From positions 120,001 through 152,500 of the forward strand of contig CAUYUJ010015728.1 in the NCBI GenBank assembly GCA_963575745.1: 32,500 bases of DNA. The letters run 5' to 3'. This DNA comes from Prorocentrum cordatum (lineage: Eukaryota; Sar; Dinophyceae; Prorocentrales; Prorocentraceae). The position numbers and the translations under genes are program-made. Numbering within the stretch: position 1 is the stretch's first letter; each line of letters begins with the position of its first letter. This document shows positions 9,481 through 18,274 of this stretch, in pieces. Under the pieces are notes generated by a model. That model was not told where the DNA came from. It was given only the letters and a program-made list of their open reading frames with translations, and searched no databases.

Positions 9481-10385
9481 CAGAAGGCTCGCATTTTCCG
9501 CGGACCCCGTGTTGAAGAAATCAAGACATCGGATCTGTTGCTTGATCCTTCCAGACGGCACGAAGAGAACCCATGCATCCAAAGGCTTGATTTTGGCAAT
9601 TCTTGCTTTTCCCTCCAACTTCGGCCCCGAGATGCCCTTCTTGGGCCCTGGGGCCCTCAAGTCTGGATCTGTAGCGAAACGCTCCCCCCCCTGGAAGGGG
9701 CATGCACAGGACAGCGGATTGAACAAGTGCGTCGGCGGATCTCTTGGTCTAGACCAGCCCCAGCGTGAAGAGAAGGGATCCTCGAGGGTGCCCGCAGTTC
9801 GGTCGGTGCGGCTGCGTCGCAGTCGGTTGCGTTCGGTCGGTCCGGTCTGGTCGGCTGACACGTCGCTACCAGGCCGCCGCGCCTTTGCAGACTGCTCGCG
9901 GCCTGTCGGTCTTGATTGCGCTGTCGGTTCGGCCGGTTGTCGGTTGCGTTGTCGCCGTGGGCGGCCGTTGTCCTTGAGGAGAGGAGGGTTTTCGCCGCCT
10001 TCGGACGGGAGTGCGGGGGCGTGGCAGTCGTGCAGCGAGCGCGCCCCCGTCGCCCGCAGCCGCCGCTTCTTCTGCCGGCACGAGCGGCAGCGATCCGCCC
10101 GGTGGCCCGGGGGAGCACGTGCTGCACTTGCTGGAGTTTGTGCTCATGGACGACACCAACATGGCGCATGATCAAACGGATTGCACGACCTGCCCGTCGA
10201 AAAATACTTGGAGCGCGAGGCTGTCCCTGGAAATGCCCCATGTGTGTTCAGGACTTGTGCCTGGGCATCCTGCGGACGGATCGTCTCAATCCCAGGGTTT
10301 CTTCTATCGATTTAGGCTCCCGAGGGCTGTTGTCGGGCCCCGGGATAGTCAAAAGATGTTGCGGGACGACACACGTGACGATTCA
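9481..10385. other. Mostly unique sequence; weak coding possibility near 10100
   Basis: 9790-9960 is rich in GGTCGGT/CGGTTGCG words. In the frame starting near 10011 (+), a stretch at about 10100-10200 translates to Pro-Pro-Gly-Gly-Pro-Gly-Glu-His-Val-Leu-His-Leu-Leu-Glu-Phe and onward. It looks less repetitive than the neighbouring frames. No family is recognised and no splice sites are convincing, so no gene is called. Confidence 0.35.
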
Positions 10386-10387
10386 AC

Positions 10388-10408
10388 ATCACACACACAC
10401 ACACACAA
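10388..10408. repeat. Short (CA)n run
   Basis: CA run immediately left of the foldback at 10406, similar to cases where a microsatellite abuts an inserted element. Confidence 0.8.
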
Positions 10409-10569
10409 ACACCCATACCTATAGGAGGGACGGAGAAGGTTATGGGTGCGTGTTGTCGGATGGGGTTCCCCGCTCGAGCGGGAGCCCCCCCCAGGGTCCG
10501 ACAATCCGCACCCATACCCATAGACAGTCCTCCTCCCTCCGACCCCCCTATTGGTATGGGTGCGTGTTT
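10406..10569. mobile_element. Foldback element, ACACCCATACC ends
   Basis: The left arm (10406-10460) contains ACACCCATACCTATAGG, GGACGGAG and TATGGGTGCGTGTTGTCGGA. The right arm (10497-10569), read inverted, gives ACGCACCCATACCAATAGG, GGTCGGAG and TATGGGTGCGGATTGTCGGA. The loop is about 36 bases and itself folds (CCCCGCTCGAGCGGG). The word GTGTTGTC is shared with the end of the element at 7951. No protein is encoded. Confidence 0.7.
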
Positions 10570-11511
10570 TTCGTTCGTTGAAGCTATTGAAAGAAGGGGT
10601 CGAGACTTGTGAGGCCGCGGATTGGACCAGGCGTTGGATGTCTGGTTGTCCACCAGGTACCGCTTCCTTCATGCCAAGCTTGCGAGAGCAGGGATACATA
10701 CTTCGAGGATTGGGAATCAGGAGTCAAGGAGGAGGCGGAGGAAAAAAAGAAGCAGGAGGAGGAGGAAGGAGTTCCTGGTCGTTTTCCGCAATGTTCTGGA
10801 CCTGTGGCTCCCAGGACCTCTAAGACCTCCGCGGAGGCCTCTGGAGATTTCCCTTCCATTTTCCAAGAGGAAGAGGGTCGCGGATTGGGGATCGCGGTCT
10901 CTGAGCGTTTCTGTTGCTCGTGATGGGGGAGGCTGTTGTCCAGAATTTCCTGGGGGACCCATCGGATCGTAGACCCCTCTCGCGGGATCGTCGATGCGAT
11001 GGTCTCCCACAGGGGGGTAAGGAACGCAGCTCCCCCGGTTGTCTCTATATGCGGCCTCTGACGACGCAAAGCTCGAGCTCTCGATCTCTCGGCTGGATAC
11101 GGACTCGAAGGTACAGTGAAGGCGCAAACCAGGAGAGGCCCAGGAGTCATCGAAATTCTGGTCAAAACACAGCCCTGTAATATGCCAAGGGTCGATCCAA
11201 GAGAGGGGTGGCAGGAGGAGGGAGACGAGGGAGAAGGAGGAGGAGAAGGGGTGAGGAGAGTCGAAATCCTTGTTTCTGTGTCACTCGGTGGCGCCACTGA
11301 CAAAGTTCAACGCGTTTGCGAACCGAACCTCGTCCCTCTCTCGCGTCTCATCCCCCTCCCCGATGTCAGGTCGACGGGCTGGTCGTATCGGGGTCGGTGC
11401 CACAAGTCGGAATGAGGCTGCGCTGATCAGCGCGCCTCTCCTCGGGCCCGCGCTTCTCGTGACACTTTGTTGTACGGCTTTCGAGCGTCGCCCATGACTG
11501 AATCGGGCTAG
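10570..11511. other. No recognisable gene
   Basis: Unique sequence with a GGA-rich piece at 10725-10770 and a GAGGAGGG piece near 11210-11250. Overlapping frames on both strands show no domains. Between about 11140 and 11170 the words GGAGTCATCGAAATTCTGG and TCAAAACACAG match the interior of the 7951/4762 foldback family. Confidence 0.5.
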
Positions 11512-11553
11512 GTAGATGGGCGGGTCTGTCTCGATCGGGGTCGGTGTCTGACC

Positions 11554-11847
11554 ATGGATCAGCTTGTGTTGCTTCCAAGGCCAGAGGACTTCACCGGAGT
11601 CTGGGTCGACATCAAGGGTAATCCGGTCAACGTGGTCAATGGGGCACAAGAGGGACGGCATGCCAAGCTTACAGCCAACGTCTCGCGCCCACCGCGAAAA
11701 GACGTCGTGTTGAAGATCGAGTTGATCAAAGGCGTTGGATGGCACTGTGGGAACGCCGAGCTCGACAGTACGTGGAGCACCACAGAGGAGTTGCACTGGG
11801 TAAGAGAGGACGGCTTCCGATCTGTGTGGACGCGCGCCCGGCATTGA
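11554..11847 (+). CDS. Candidate small ORF or exon of unknown function
   Basis: A 97-codon frame starting at ATG 11554 and ending at TGA 11845-11847. The frame is also open upstream to a stop at 11509-11511, so this may be an internal exon with the acceptor AG near 11560. Unlike the other frames in the window, it is not a repeat translation. It has balanced composition with spaced Trp and Gly residues: FTGVWVDIKGN near residues 13-23, Arg-Pro-Pro-Arg-Lys-Asp near 45-50, GWHCGNAELD near 62-71 and EDGFRSVW near 85-92. The alternation of Trp and Gly suggests a small beta-rich fold. I do not recognise the family with confidence and assign no function. A potential GTAAG donor lies inside the frame at 11801. 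Confidence 0.4.
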   Translation: MDQLVLLPRPEDFTGVWVDIKGNPVNVVNGAQEGRHAKLTANVSRPPRKDVVLKIELIKGVGWHCGNAELDSTWSTTEELHWVREDGFRSVWTRARH

Positions 11848-11971
11848 CTGAGCCACGTCGCCATGTAGTATGTTGATCCAGTGGCTGGGATCGTTTTAGC
11901 AGGTCGGAGTGTCCCGGCTTTTCGCTTGTCCCAAGTGTTCGCCTCCCTCGTATCCCCTTCTCCCCCTCCTC
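11848..11971. other. Unique spacer, nothing recognised
   Basis: Short spacer between the candidate ORF and the foldback at 11972. No motif could be supported. Confidence 0.4.
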
Positions 11972-12130
11972 GGGCGACGAGATCTATAGATGTACACTGG
12001 CCCTGGCCAGGCACTGGTTCCAGGAGCGATGCATATGCCCTCCTTGCCAAGCAAGGAGGGCGTATGCATCGCTCCTGGTCCCAGGCTATGCCTGGCCAGA
12101 CGCAGTGGATCTGTATGAATATCGTCGCCC
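11972..12130. mobile_element. 159-bp foldback palindrome, core shared with 26561-26716
   Basis: The outer ends GGGCGACGA and TCGTCGCCC are exact inverted repeats. The inner arms CCAGGAGCGATGCATATGCC and, inverted, CCAGGAGCGATGCATACGCC differ at one base, and CCTCCTTGC pairs with GCAAGG across a 3-base loop (CAA). CTGGCCAGGCA pairs further out. The right inner arm matches the right inner arm of the palindrome at 26561-26716 at about 27 of 31 positions. The two are thus copies of one family with different outer arms. There is no coding capacity. Confidence 0.75.
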
Positions 12131-12363
12131 CACCTCTCATCTCCAAGAGAAAGAGTCTGTGCCTAAACATATTGTTGCGGAGATTCCCCAAGATTCCATC
12201 GATCGTTGCTGAAAGCGGTGCCTCGCGAACGTAGCGCCAGGCAGGGAGGGCCAAGCTCCGATCGAAGAAATCCGCGCGGGCCTGCAATTCAAGAATGAGA
12301 ATCCTTCCTCCCTCTAGCGACGAAGACATCCCGAAAATTGCCTCCTGACCTCCTCCCCTTCCT

Positions 12364-12565
12364 TAGGGGAGCGAAGAATGACATAAACATGCAAACTTGG
12401 AGGTCCGCGCGGATTTCTCGGATCCGCGCTGGAGCCCCCTGGCGGCGCCTCCGAAGCCGCCCCTGGCGCGCTCCGCGCGCCAGGGAGGTGAGGCGGTTCA
12501 GCGCAGATCCAAGAAATCCGCACGGACCTCCGGGTTTTATGGTTCTGTCATTTTTCGCTCCCCTT
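12364..12565. mobile_element. 202-bp foldback element
   Basis: The left arm reads GGGGAGCGAAGAATGACATA, then GGAGGTCCGCGCGGATTTC and TCGGATCCGCGCTG. The right arm read inverted reads GGGGAGCGAAAAATGACAGA, GGAGGTCCGTGCGGATTTC and TTGGATCTGCGCTG. The arms are roughly 65 bases each around a GC-rich centre. A TTCCT word lies directly outside both ends (12359-12363 and 12566-12570) and may be a 5-bp target duplication. The pyrimidine-rich context makes that weak. No protein is encoded. Confidence 0.7.
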
Positions 12566-13229
12566 TTCCTGCTCCCCGTCCCCCTCGAGAGAAGGCACCC
12601 GCTGAAGAGCCCAGCCGCGCCGCGAGCTGCGCGCACTTTTCGGTTTGCCGGCTTCTGACCCGCCTCGCTGCTCGTCGCAGGCCTCTCCTCTCCCCCTGTC
12701 CCCGAGCTCCCCTTCCTACCACGACCTAGGTGCTTCGATGATGTGGAGCACGTGGTTCCCGCTGCTGGCGCGTTCTATCAGACCGGATTTGCGATGGCCT
12801 TCCACCAGAAAGGCGCGGCCAAGGAGTCCAAGGAGAGGCCCGGATTCGACCAGACCCGGGAGCGACCCTTCGCCAGAGCGGCCTTTGGTTCGGGCCCACG
12901 GGATTCTGCAGCACGGGCTTTCGCGGTTGGGTTTGGTCGTCCCGGCGGCCTCCGAAAGCCGCGCACTAAGGGTCACTCTTGCTCAGGGCGAAATCTGGCG
13001 TGTAGCCGACAGAGGCCTCGCGTCACGGGCAGAGATCCGGACGGCCGGGTTCTGCCTCAGTCTGGGGCTTTAGCGGGTCGTGGGTATGGGTCGGCGGCCA
13101 GCGCGGTGTAACTCAGCTCTTGGGCCGTGCGATCACCACCCCCTCCTTCTGCCCGTGCCCTTCCCCCCCTTCCTCCCTCCCTTGTTCTACTTCGTCCCAT
13201 GCCCCCCCTGCCACCTCGTCCGCGCACAT
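12566..13229. other. No recognisable gene
   Basis: Frames of 110-140 codons overlap in all three plus-strand registers between 12645 and 13111. A pyrimidine-rich run ending in CGTCGCAG at about 12680 looks like a splice acceptor. No translated segment shows a known domain, so no exon is called. Confidence 0.4.
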
Positions 13230-13360
13230 GCCCAGGTAGTCAGGTAGCGAGCTAGGTGTGTAGATCGGTAGGCAGGTACGTAGGTAGGTCGGTAGGTGAG
13301 TAGGTGGGTTGGTAGATCGGTCGGAAGGTAGGCAGGTAATTAGGTTAGATGGGTGGGTAG
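13230..13360 (+). repeat. TAGG/GTAGGTAGGT tetranucleotide repeat
   Basis: Degenerate tetranucleotide repeat built on GTAGGTAGGTCG and GGTAGGCAGGTA units, leading directly into a GGA tract. Confidence 0.85.
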
Positions 13361-13505
13361 GTAGAGGAGGAGGAGGTGGAGGAGGAGGAGGAGGAGGAGA
13401 CAGAGGAGGAGGGGCAGGAGGAGGAGGAGGAGGAGGAGGAGGAAGAGCAGCAGGAGCAGAATGAGGAGGAGCAGGATGAGGAGGAGGAGGAGGAGGAGGA
13501 GGACA
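13360..13505. repeat. GGA-rich tract
   Basis: GGAGGA repeats with CAG and ATG interruptions. It faces the CCT tract at 13803-14113 about 300 bases away, so the two could pair in single-stranded DNA or RNA. Confidence 0.9.
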
Positions 13506-13802
13506 ATGATGGAGGGTAGACGAGGAGAAGGAGGGGCAGCAGCGGCGAGGGGCGGACGGACGAGGGTCAGCACGACGACGCGGGAGCGGCCGTCGCGACA
13601 GACGGCCGGCGCACCCCGCACCTCGCGGCCCGCCCGCCGCCGCGCCCTCGCCCGACCTCGCAAGGGCGGCCGGCGGTGCCCACCTAGCGGTGGCCAGCCA
13701 GCCATGTCGGGCCGCAGTTTCGATGCGGTGCGGCGGGGGTCCGCGGCGGGCGCGGAACCCGAGGACGGCGCGGGGTTGGCTTGGAGGGGTCCTCGGCATC
13801 GC
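13506..13802. other. GC-rich spacer between GGA and CCT tracts
   Basis: CpG-rich unique sequence, open on both strands. No domain or motif is recognisable. Confidence 0.5.
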
Positions 13803-14113
13803 CCCCCTCCCCCTCCACCTCCTCCTCCTCCTCCTCCTCCTCCTCCTCCTCCTCCTCCTCCTCCTCCTCTATCCTCCTCATCCTCCGCCTCCTCCTCCTC
13901 CTCCTCCTCCTCCTCCTCCTCCTCCCTATCCTCCTCATCCTCCGCCTCCTCCTCCTCCTCCTCCTCCTCCTCCTCCGCCGCATCTTCCTCCTAATGCTCC
14001 TCCTCATCGTTTCGGTCCTCCTCGTCCAGCTCCTCCTCCTCCTCCTCCTCCTCCTTCTTCTCCTCCTCCTCCTCCTCCTCCTCCTCCTCCTCCTCCTCCT
14101 CCTCCTCCTCCTC
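13803..14113. repeat. Long (CCT)n tract with nested duplication
   Basis: CCT runs interrupted by CTATCCTCCTCATCCTCCGC, which occurs twice (about 13868 and 13926). A larger piece of the tract has therefore been duplicated. All six frames across it are homopolymer-like (Leu, Ser, Pro, Glu, Arg, Gly). Confidence 0.95.
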
Positions 14114-14404
14114 GTGAGGGTCCTACAGGAGTGGGGGTTGGGTGGAGGTGTTGGTGGAGGAGGACGCGGAGAAGGATTCGCGTGATGAGGGCGGACAGGG
14201 AGGGAAGACTGGGAGGATGGGAGTGGGATGCAGGAGGAGGGAGAGGAGGAGGGGGTGATAATCGAAGAGCATGCGATTTATCCCCCCACTCCCCCGCCTC
14301 TACCATCTAGTTTGTTTGGTCTCCAGGGGGCCTCCCTCCATGGGAGCCTGGGAGGCCTTCGTGATGCACCCCAAGACCTCCAGAGGACTCGTTGGGGAAG
14401 AGCA
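14114..14404. other. GA/GT-rich sequence, no gene recognised
   Basis: Purine-rich sequence with GGTGGAGG and AGGAGGG words. A short hairpin CTCCATGGGAG lies near 14336. No coding signal is visible. Confidence 0.5.
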
Positions 14405-14580
14405 GGAGATTGGGGATGAGCAGGGGGGGGGGGTATGAGGAGGGGGAGGGGAGGGGGGGGGAAGAAGGGGGTAAATGAGGAGGAAAACAAGACGAGGGGG
14501 ATCAGGAGGAGGAGGAGCAGGGCAGGAGGAGGGGAGGATATGAGTGGGAGCAGGGAGAGCAGGAGAGGAGCGGGAGGGGC
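14405..14580. repeat. Purine-rich G/A tract
   Basis: Irregular GGGGGG, GGAGGAGG and GAGCAGG words. It is more degenerate than the pure GGA microsatellites. Confidence 0.75.
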
Positions 14581-14815
14581 AGCGGCAGCGGCAGCCAGAG
14601 CAGAAGGGATGGCAGCCGTGGAAGCAGCGGCCCAGGGCGCAAGGCCTTTGCCAGTGCTGGGATCGGGGGCTCCCAAACTCCAGCGAGCTGAGAGGTTCAG
14701 GACTTCGGAGGATTTGGAAATACGGCACCCCTGCTGGCAACCAGACCTCCACCGCATGGACAAAAACAAAGCATCTTAGCTGGCGTGGACCCCACGCAGT
14801 TCGTGATTGCACCAT
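14581..14815. other. Unique sequence, no gene recognised
   Basis: No domain and no repeat family could be supported here. Confidence 0.4.
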
Positions 14816-15035
14816 GGAGGGGGACGCTATGTGATGCAAGCTAGGTCGTGCAAGCTATGGAGTGTAAGTTACGTGGAGTGAGCTGTGGAGGTATCACTTA
14901 GGCGGTGCAAGCTATGTCGCGTAGTTTATGGTGTGAGCTTGAGGTTGACGCGATGCGGCGTAAGCTATGCGTTGCAACTTGTGTAGTGCAGGCGAAGCGG
15001 TGTAAGATATGTGGTCCAAGTTATGTGGTGTAAGC
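14816..15035 (-). repeat. TTGCACCACATAG minisatellite, second block (inverted)
   Basis: Units such as GTGCAAGCTATGTCG, GTGTAAGTTACGTGG and GTGTAAGCTATGCG. The reverse complement, CACATAGCTTGCAC, is the unit of the blocks at 6640-7290 and 18275-18545. Confidence 0.8.
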
Positions 15036-15050
15036 TCAGCGCCGCGCGGA

Positions 15051-15195
15051 GCCCACGAGCGCCCAGAAGACGGCACGGGGGGCCACGCGGTGCAACCTCG
15101 GTGGACCCGCCCAGCGCACCAGGGTGCCCACGAGCTCCCGTGATGCGGCACTGGGCGGCGCAACTCTAAGAATCCTCGGCGGGCCCGTCCAACTG
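15051..15195 (+). repeat. 74-bp tandem duplication
   Basis: Units begin GCCCACGAGC at 15051 and 15125. Both contain a CGGCAC or GCGGCAC word, then GCGGTGCAAC or GCGGCGCAAC, and TCGG(T/C)GG(A/G)CCCG. They are diverged but clearly collinear and follow the minisatellite block directly. Confidence 0.6.
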
Positions 15196-15464
15196 CTGAA
15201 GAAACCGAGCGAAGAACCCCTCGGTGCAGGCACTGTTGGGGGAATCTAGGTTCGTCAATCCCATTACGCCGTCACATGCATCACAGGGCCACAGGGCCGT
15301 CAAAAACTTATCTTGATGACAAGACGCCCCGGGGAACGGGTCGTGACCTCCTGGTACCCCTCCTTGAAGATGGAGCAGTCGATCTCTTTGGTTGCTCGCC
15401 TTCGCTCATCGCTGTGAAGGAATTGGTTCTCAAGGGGGGCGGATCGTGCAGGTCTTTGGACGTC
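15196..15464. other. Unique sequence, no gene recognised
   Basis: No domain or repeat family could be supported. Confidence 0.4.
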
Positions 15465-15528
15465 TCGTTCTTCTCGGGCCGTTCCCGGGCCCCGGGACCG
15501 TAAACGAACGCACTCAGGATGAAAAGAG
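15465..15528 (+). repeat. Copy of dispersed 'CTCAGGATGAAA' repeat
   Basis: Reads CGTTCTTCTCGGGCCG, GGGCCCCGGGACCGTAAACG and GCACTCAGGATGAAAAGA. The same succession occurs at 30110-30182 and, inverted, at 29525-29590, so this is a short dispersed repeat of roughly 65-75 bases. Confidence 0.55.
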
Positions 15529-16497
15529 AGCCCCGAGGAGAGGCTCCAGGATCCGGGTCCCGTGTATCCTCAGGATCCGTTCCCTTCTCGCCAAGTGTCA
15601 GACTTGCTCACCCCTCTGTTCGCTGCCCTGCCCCCTTCTGTGTTCTGGTGTTGCCGCCCCAGGGCGGGGGGGATCCAGGGATCAGTGGGCAATATTCACT
15701 CCATGTTCGCTCCATTCTCACTCTACTTTCGCCCGCACCTTTGTATCCCCACATTCTGGTGTCGCGTAGCTGCCAGGGCAGGATCGGTTGCGCTGTCCAA
15801 GAACGAGCGCGCCTGCCGACAGCGCTGGCAGCATGCAGCTGTATGCTCATGTGCCCTCCGTGGCTTCTCGTGTCGGGAAACGTGCATTTTGGAACAGGCT
15901 CTGGGTATGCATGCAAGCAGGTATTGCAGATGCAGGCTGACGTACATCGGCCACTCTGGGATTGCTGCCACGGCGTGCCCCGTGTTTGGCGGCGCGAGCA
16001 CTGGGGTGCCGCGAGGGAAGCCGCCTTTTGAGACGGCGGATGGGCTTCTTGGAAGGCAGGCAGGTGGCTTCTATTAAGCCTGTCCTTCCATGCGAACTTC
16101 CCCCAATTCAAAGAAGCCCCCCGCCGCCACCCGCCTGTGCGTGTCGCCAACGCATGTTTTGCTGGCTGCCCCCGCGCAGTCGTGGCATCCATACCAATGT
16201 AGTGCGTGATCGTCCGCCTCTCAGGTCACGGTCGCCATGACGAGTGGCCTCCGTCACACGCTCCCTGAACAGTTCGAGCACACCTGGCTCCCACTCGAGC
16301 TTGCTCGCCGAGCGGAGTCGTCCTCACCCCAAGGCGCCCGACGCGCCCTAAACCCCCAAGAGAGGGCCCCGCCTTCAGCGCACCTCGCCTGCGGCGGGGG
16401 CCAGCGGGAGGCCGGTGGAAGCAGAAGGGTGGCGGTCGCGCTGGCGACGGGCGGCGGGTAAGAGAAGGTGAGACGCCAGCATGATTGGATACAGGAT
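15529..16497. other. Unique sequence with overlapping open frames
   Basis: Two overlapping plus-strand frames (15519-16031 and 15562-16077, about 170 codons each) and one minus-strand frame compete here. They are not repeat-derived, but none shows a recognisable domain and they cannot all be real. GGCGGATGGGCTTCTT near 16038 is answered by AAGAAGCCCCCCGCCGCC near 16115 as an inverted repeat. Confidence 0.45.
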
Positions 16498-16505
16498 ATC
16501 TTGAG

Positions 16506-16753
16506 CTTTGTGGGCCCCGGAAACGGCAGGGCCGTTTTTTCACCGTTTCCCCAAAAATGCTCCTTGCAAATGGAAAAGGCAGAACAAACGGCGACCAGAA
16601 ACGGCAAAAGAACGGCTCCAGGATTGGAACCGGAGCCAGAACCGGTCAAAAAACAGCGACGGAACCGGCAAAAAAACGGCTTTGGAACCACCCAAAAAAC
16701 GGCAAAACGGAACCAGTAAAAAAACAGCCCTGTCGTTTCCAGGGCCCACTAAG
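16506..16753. mobile_element. 248-bp MITE with 35-bp TIRs and 8-bp target duplication
   Basis: The terminal inverted repeats 16506-16540 and 16719-16753 begin CTTTGTGGGCCC and CTTAGTGGGCCC. They agree at 31 of 35 positions. ATCTTGAG stands immediately outside both ends (16498-16505 and 16754-16761) as a perfect 8-bp direct repeat, the expected trace of insertion. An 8-bp duplication is typical of the hAT superfamily, though the ends are not a standard hAT signature. The interior is made of AACGGCAAAA and AACCGG words and encodes no transposase, so the element would depend on an enzyme made elsewhere. Confidence 0.88.
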
Positions 16754-16936
16754 ATCTTGAGTCGGCCATGTGACTTGAATGACTGCTGTGCCAAGACCCC
16801 TCGGCCCACGAGTACAGGTGGCCGTCACAGCCCCCGGTTGCACCTCCTGAGAGATAAGCTTCTGCATCGTCTTGGTATGTCGTAAGTTGGTTCAGTCCGG
16901 TTTAGTGCGGCTCAGTATTGATCGTAACATGGCTCA

Positions 16937-17140
16937 ATGCGGCTTCATGATCCCCAAATCGGGCTCCACGGCCTTCCATCGTTCCCATGTGGCCTGAACC
17001 AATACAGTGATGTATTTCGCCCTAGACCGCATGTGGTGTCGCTCGATCGCACGGTCGAGGGTCACCGCCAGCGCCGTTGCGAGAGGGCAGCCATGCAAAG
17101 AGCTTGATGGAAGGTCGAAGTTTGTTGGTCTCCTATTTTG
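16937..17140 (-). CDS. Weak candidate exon, function unknown
   Basis: On the minus strand, the last 60 or so codons of a longer frame are not repeat-derived. They give Leu-Pro-Ser-Ser-Ser-Leu-His-Gly-Cys-Pro-Leu, then an amphipathic stretch with LDRAIERHHMRSRAKY and a Trp-Glu-Arg-Trp motif, ending KPH and a stop. The upstream part of the frame is poorly organised. No family is recognised, so this may be chance. Confidence 0.2.
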
Positions 17141-17559
17141 GGGTGCATTCACGTTGCATGCTTGAAAGTGGGCTCTTGGGGTGTACGCCAAAGGTTGCCT
17201 TGTGGCTGTTTTGATGTACGTCTGTATTTTTGCCGATTGATCTCGATCGCACTGAAGTTGTGCGTCGCCAGGCAGCTTCGCCGGGTGGCGAGCCAGACGA
17301 CTCCGGGGTTCCGCCCCGTTGGGTTGTCGCCACCATCTCCCTGCGCCTGGCGTTTGCGCCTTCGGGGCACTAGCGTCGGCCAGGAATGTATTTCTGTCTT
17401 CTGGGTCAGATTGCCAGACCCTTGCGATCCGAGGAGGGGGGGTCGCTTCTTTCCCAAGCAGTGTTTTCTTGCAAAGTGTCCTCACAGTTGGCTTGGTCTG
17501 GAGGGTTCCTGCTTGCTTGTGAAGAGAATCGGTGGGTGCCGTGCCTGGCAGGCCAGCCT
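17141..17559. other. Unique sequence, no gene recognised
   Basis: Frames are open on both strands, but no domain can be named. Confidence 0.4.
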
Positions 17560-17930
17560 TCCTCGGGATCCTTGGTTCTTCGGTTCCTTGGTATTGGTTC
17601 CTTGCTGCCTTCCTCGGGTTCCTCGGTGTTGGTTCCTGGGTCTTGTTTCCTTGGTTCCTGGGTCTTGATTCCTCGGTTCCATGGTTCCTTCCTCGGGTTC
17701 CTTGGTTTGGGTTTCTTGGTTCTTTGGTTTAGTTAATTTGTGGTCGCGAGTCCTTGCTGCCTTTCTCGGGTTCCTTGGCGTTGGTTCATCGGCCCTTTTA
17801 GCCCCTGTTCCTTAGATCGTCTTGGTGCTTTGGTTCCTTGGGTACTTGGCCTTGGTTCCTCGGCTCCTTGGTCTTGGTTGCTGTCTGCGCCCTGGTTCCT
17901 TGAATCCTTGGACTTTACTCCGCGCTGCCT
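17560..17930 (+). repeat. GGTTCCTTGG degenerate minisatellite
   Basis: Roughly 10-base units GGTTCCTTGG, GGTTCCTCGG and GGTCTTGGTT run through the stretch. Units are degenerate and spacing varies. Confidence 0.8.
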
Positions 17931-18115
17931 CGCCTCGAATGCCAAACAACGCCACGCAATGCCAATGAGCGGCAAGTAATGCCACAAACTGCTCAGCAGT
18001 GTCAAGCAATGCCATACACCACCGAAAAATGCCACGCAATGCCAAGCACTGGCGAGCAACATGCCAAGCACTACGCCAAGCGATACCAGGCAATGCCAGG
18101 CAAAGCGCCCATGGA
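17931..18115 (+). repeat. ATGCCAAGCA degenerate minisatellite
   Basis: About 10-12-base units around CAATGCCAAGCA and CACGCAATGCCA, starting directly where the GGTTCCTTGG block ends. Confidence 0.75.
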
Positions 18116-18274
18116 AGAGGAAGCTTAACTCTAGTTGGGATCGCGTGGGTTCATTCGCTTCTCGTCCTTGCGGTATCGGATATGCCCGCCGAGGTTTCTT
18201 CTTGTGCCGGCTTGTGTGCACCCGTGGGCGCCTCGTGCGCCGCGTGCGCGTGGTGCCCGCCCGTGAGCGCCTCG
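18116..18274. other. Spacer with CGTGCGC words
   Basis: GC-rich sequence containing GCGCCTCGTGCGCC and GAGCGCCTCGTGCACC, a short direct repeat. Nothing else is seen. Confidence 0.4.

Noticed and set aside
7296-9599. Minus-strand open frame of 767 codons, the longest in the window
   Set aside because: It is held open by GGA/CCT tracts and high GC. The translation is largely poly-Arg and Pro/Ser runs with no domain, and a 547-codon frame on the same strand overlaps it.
15519-16077. Two overlapping plus-strand frames of about 170 codons
   Set aside because: Not repeat-derived, but no domain is recognisable, the two exclude each other and a minus-strand frame of 194 codons also covers the stretch. 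Left as uncalled.
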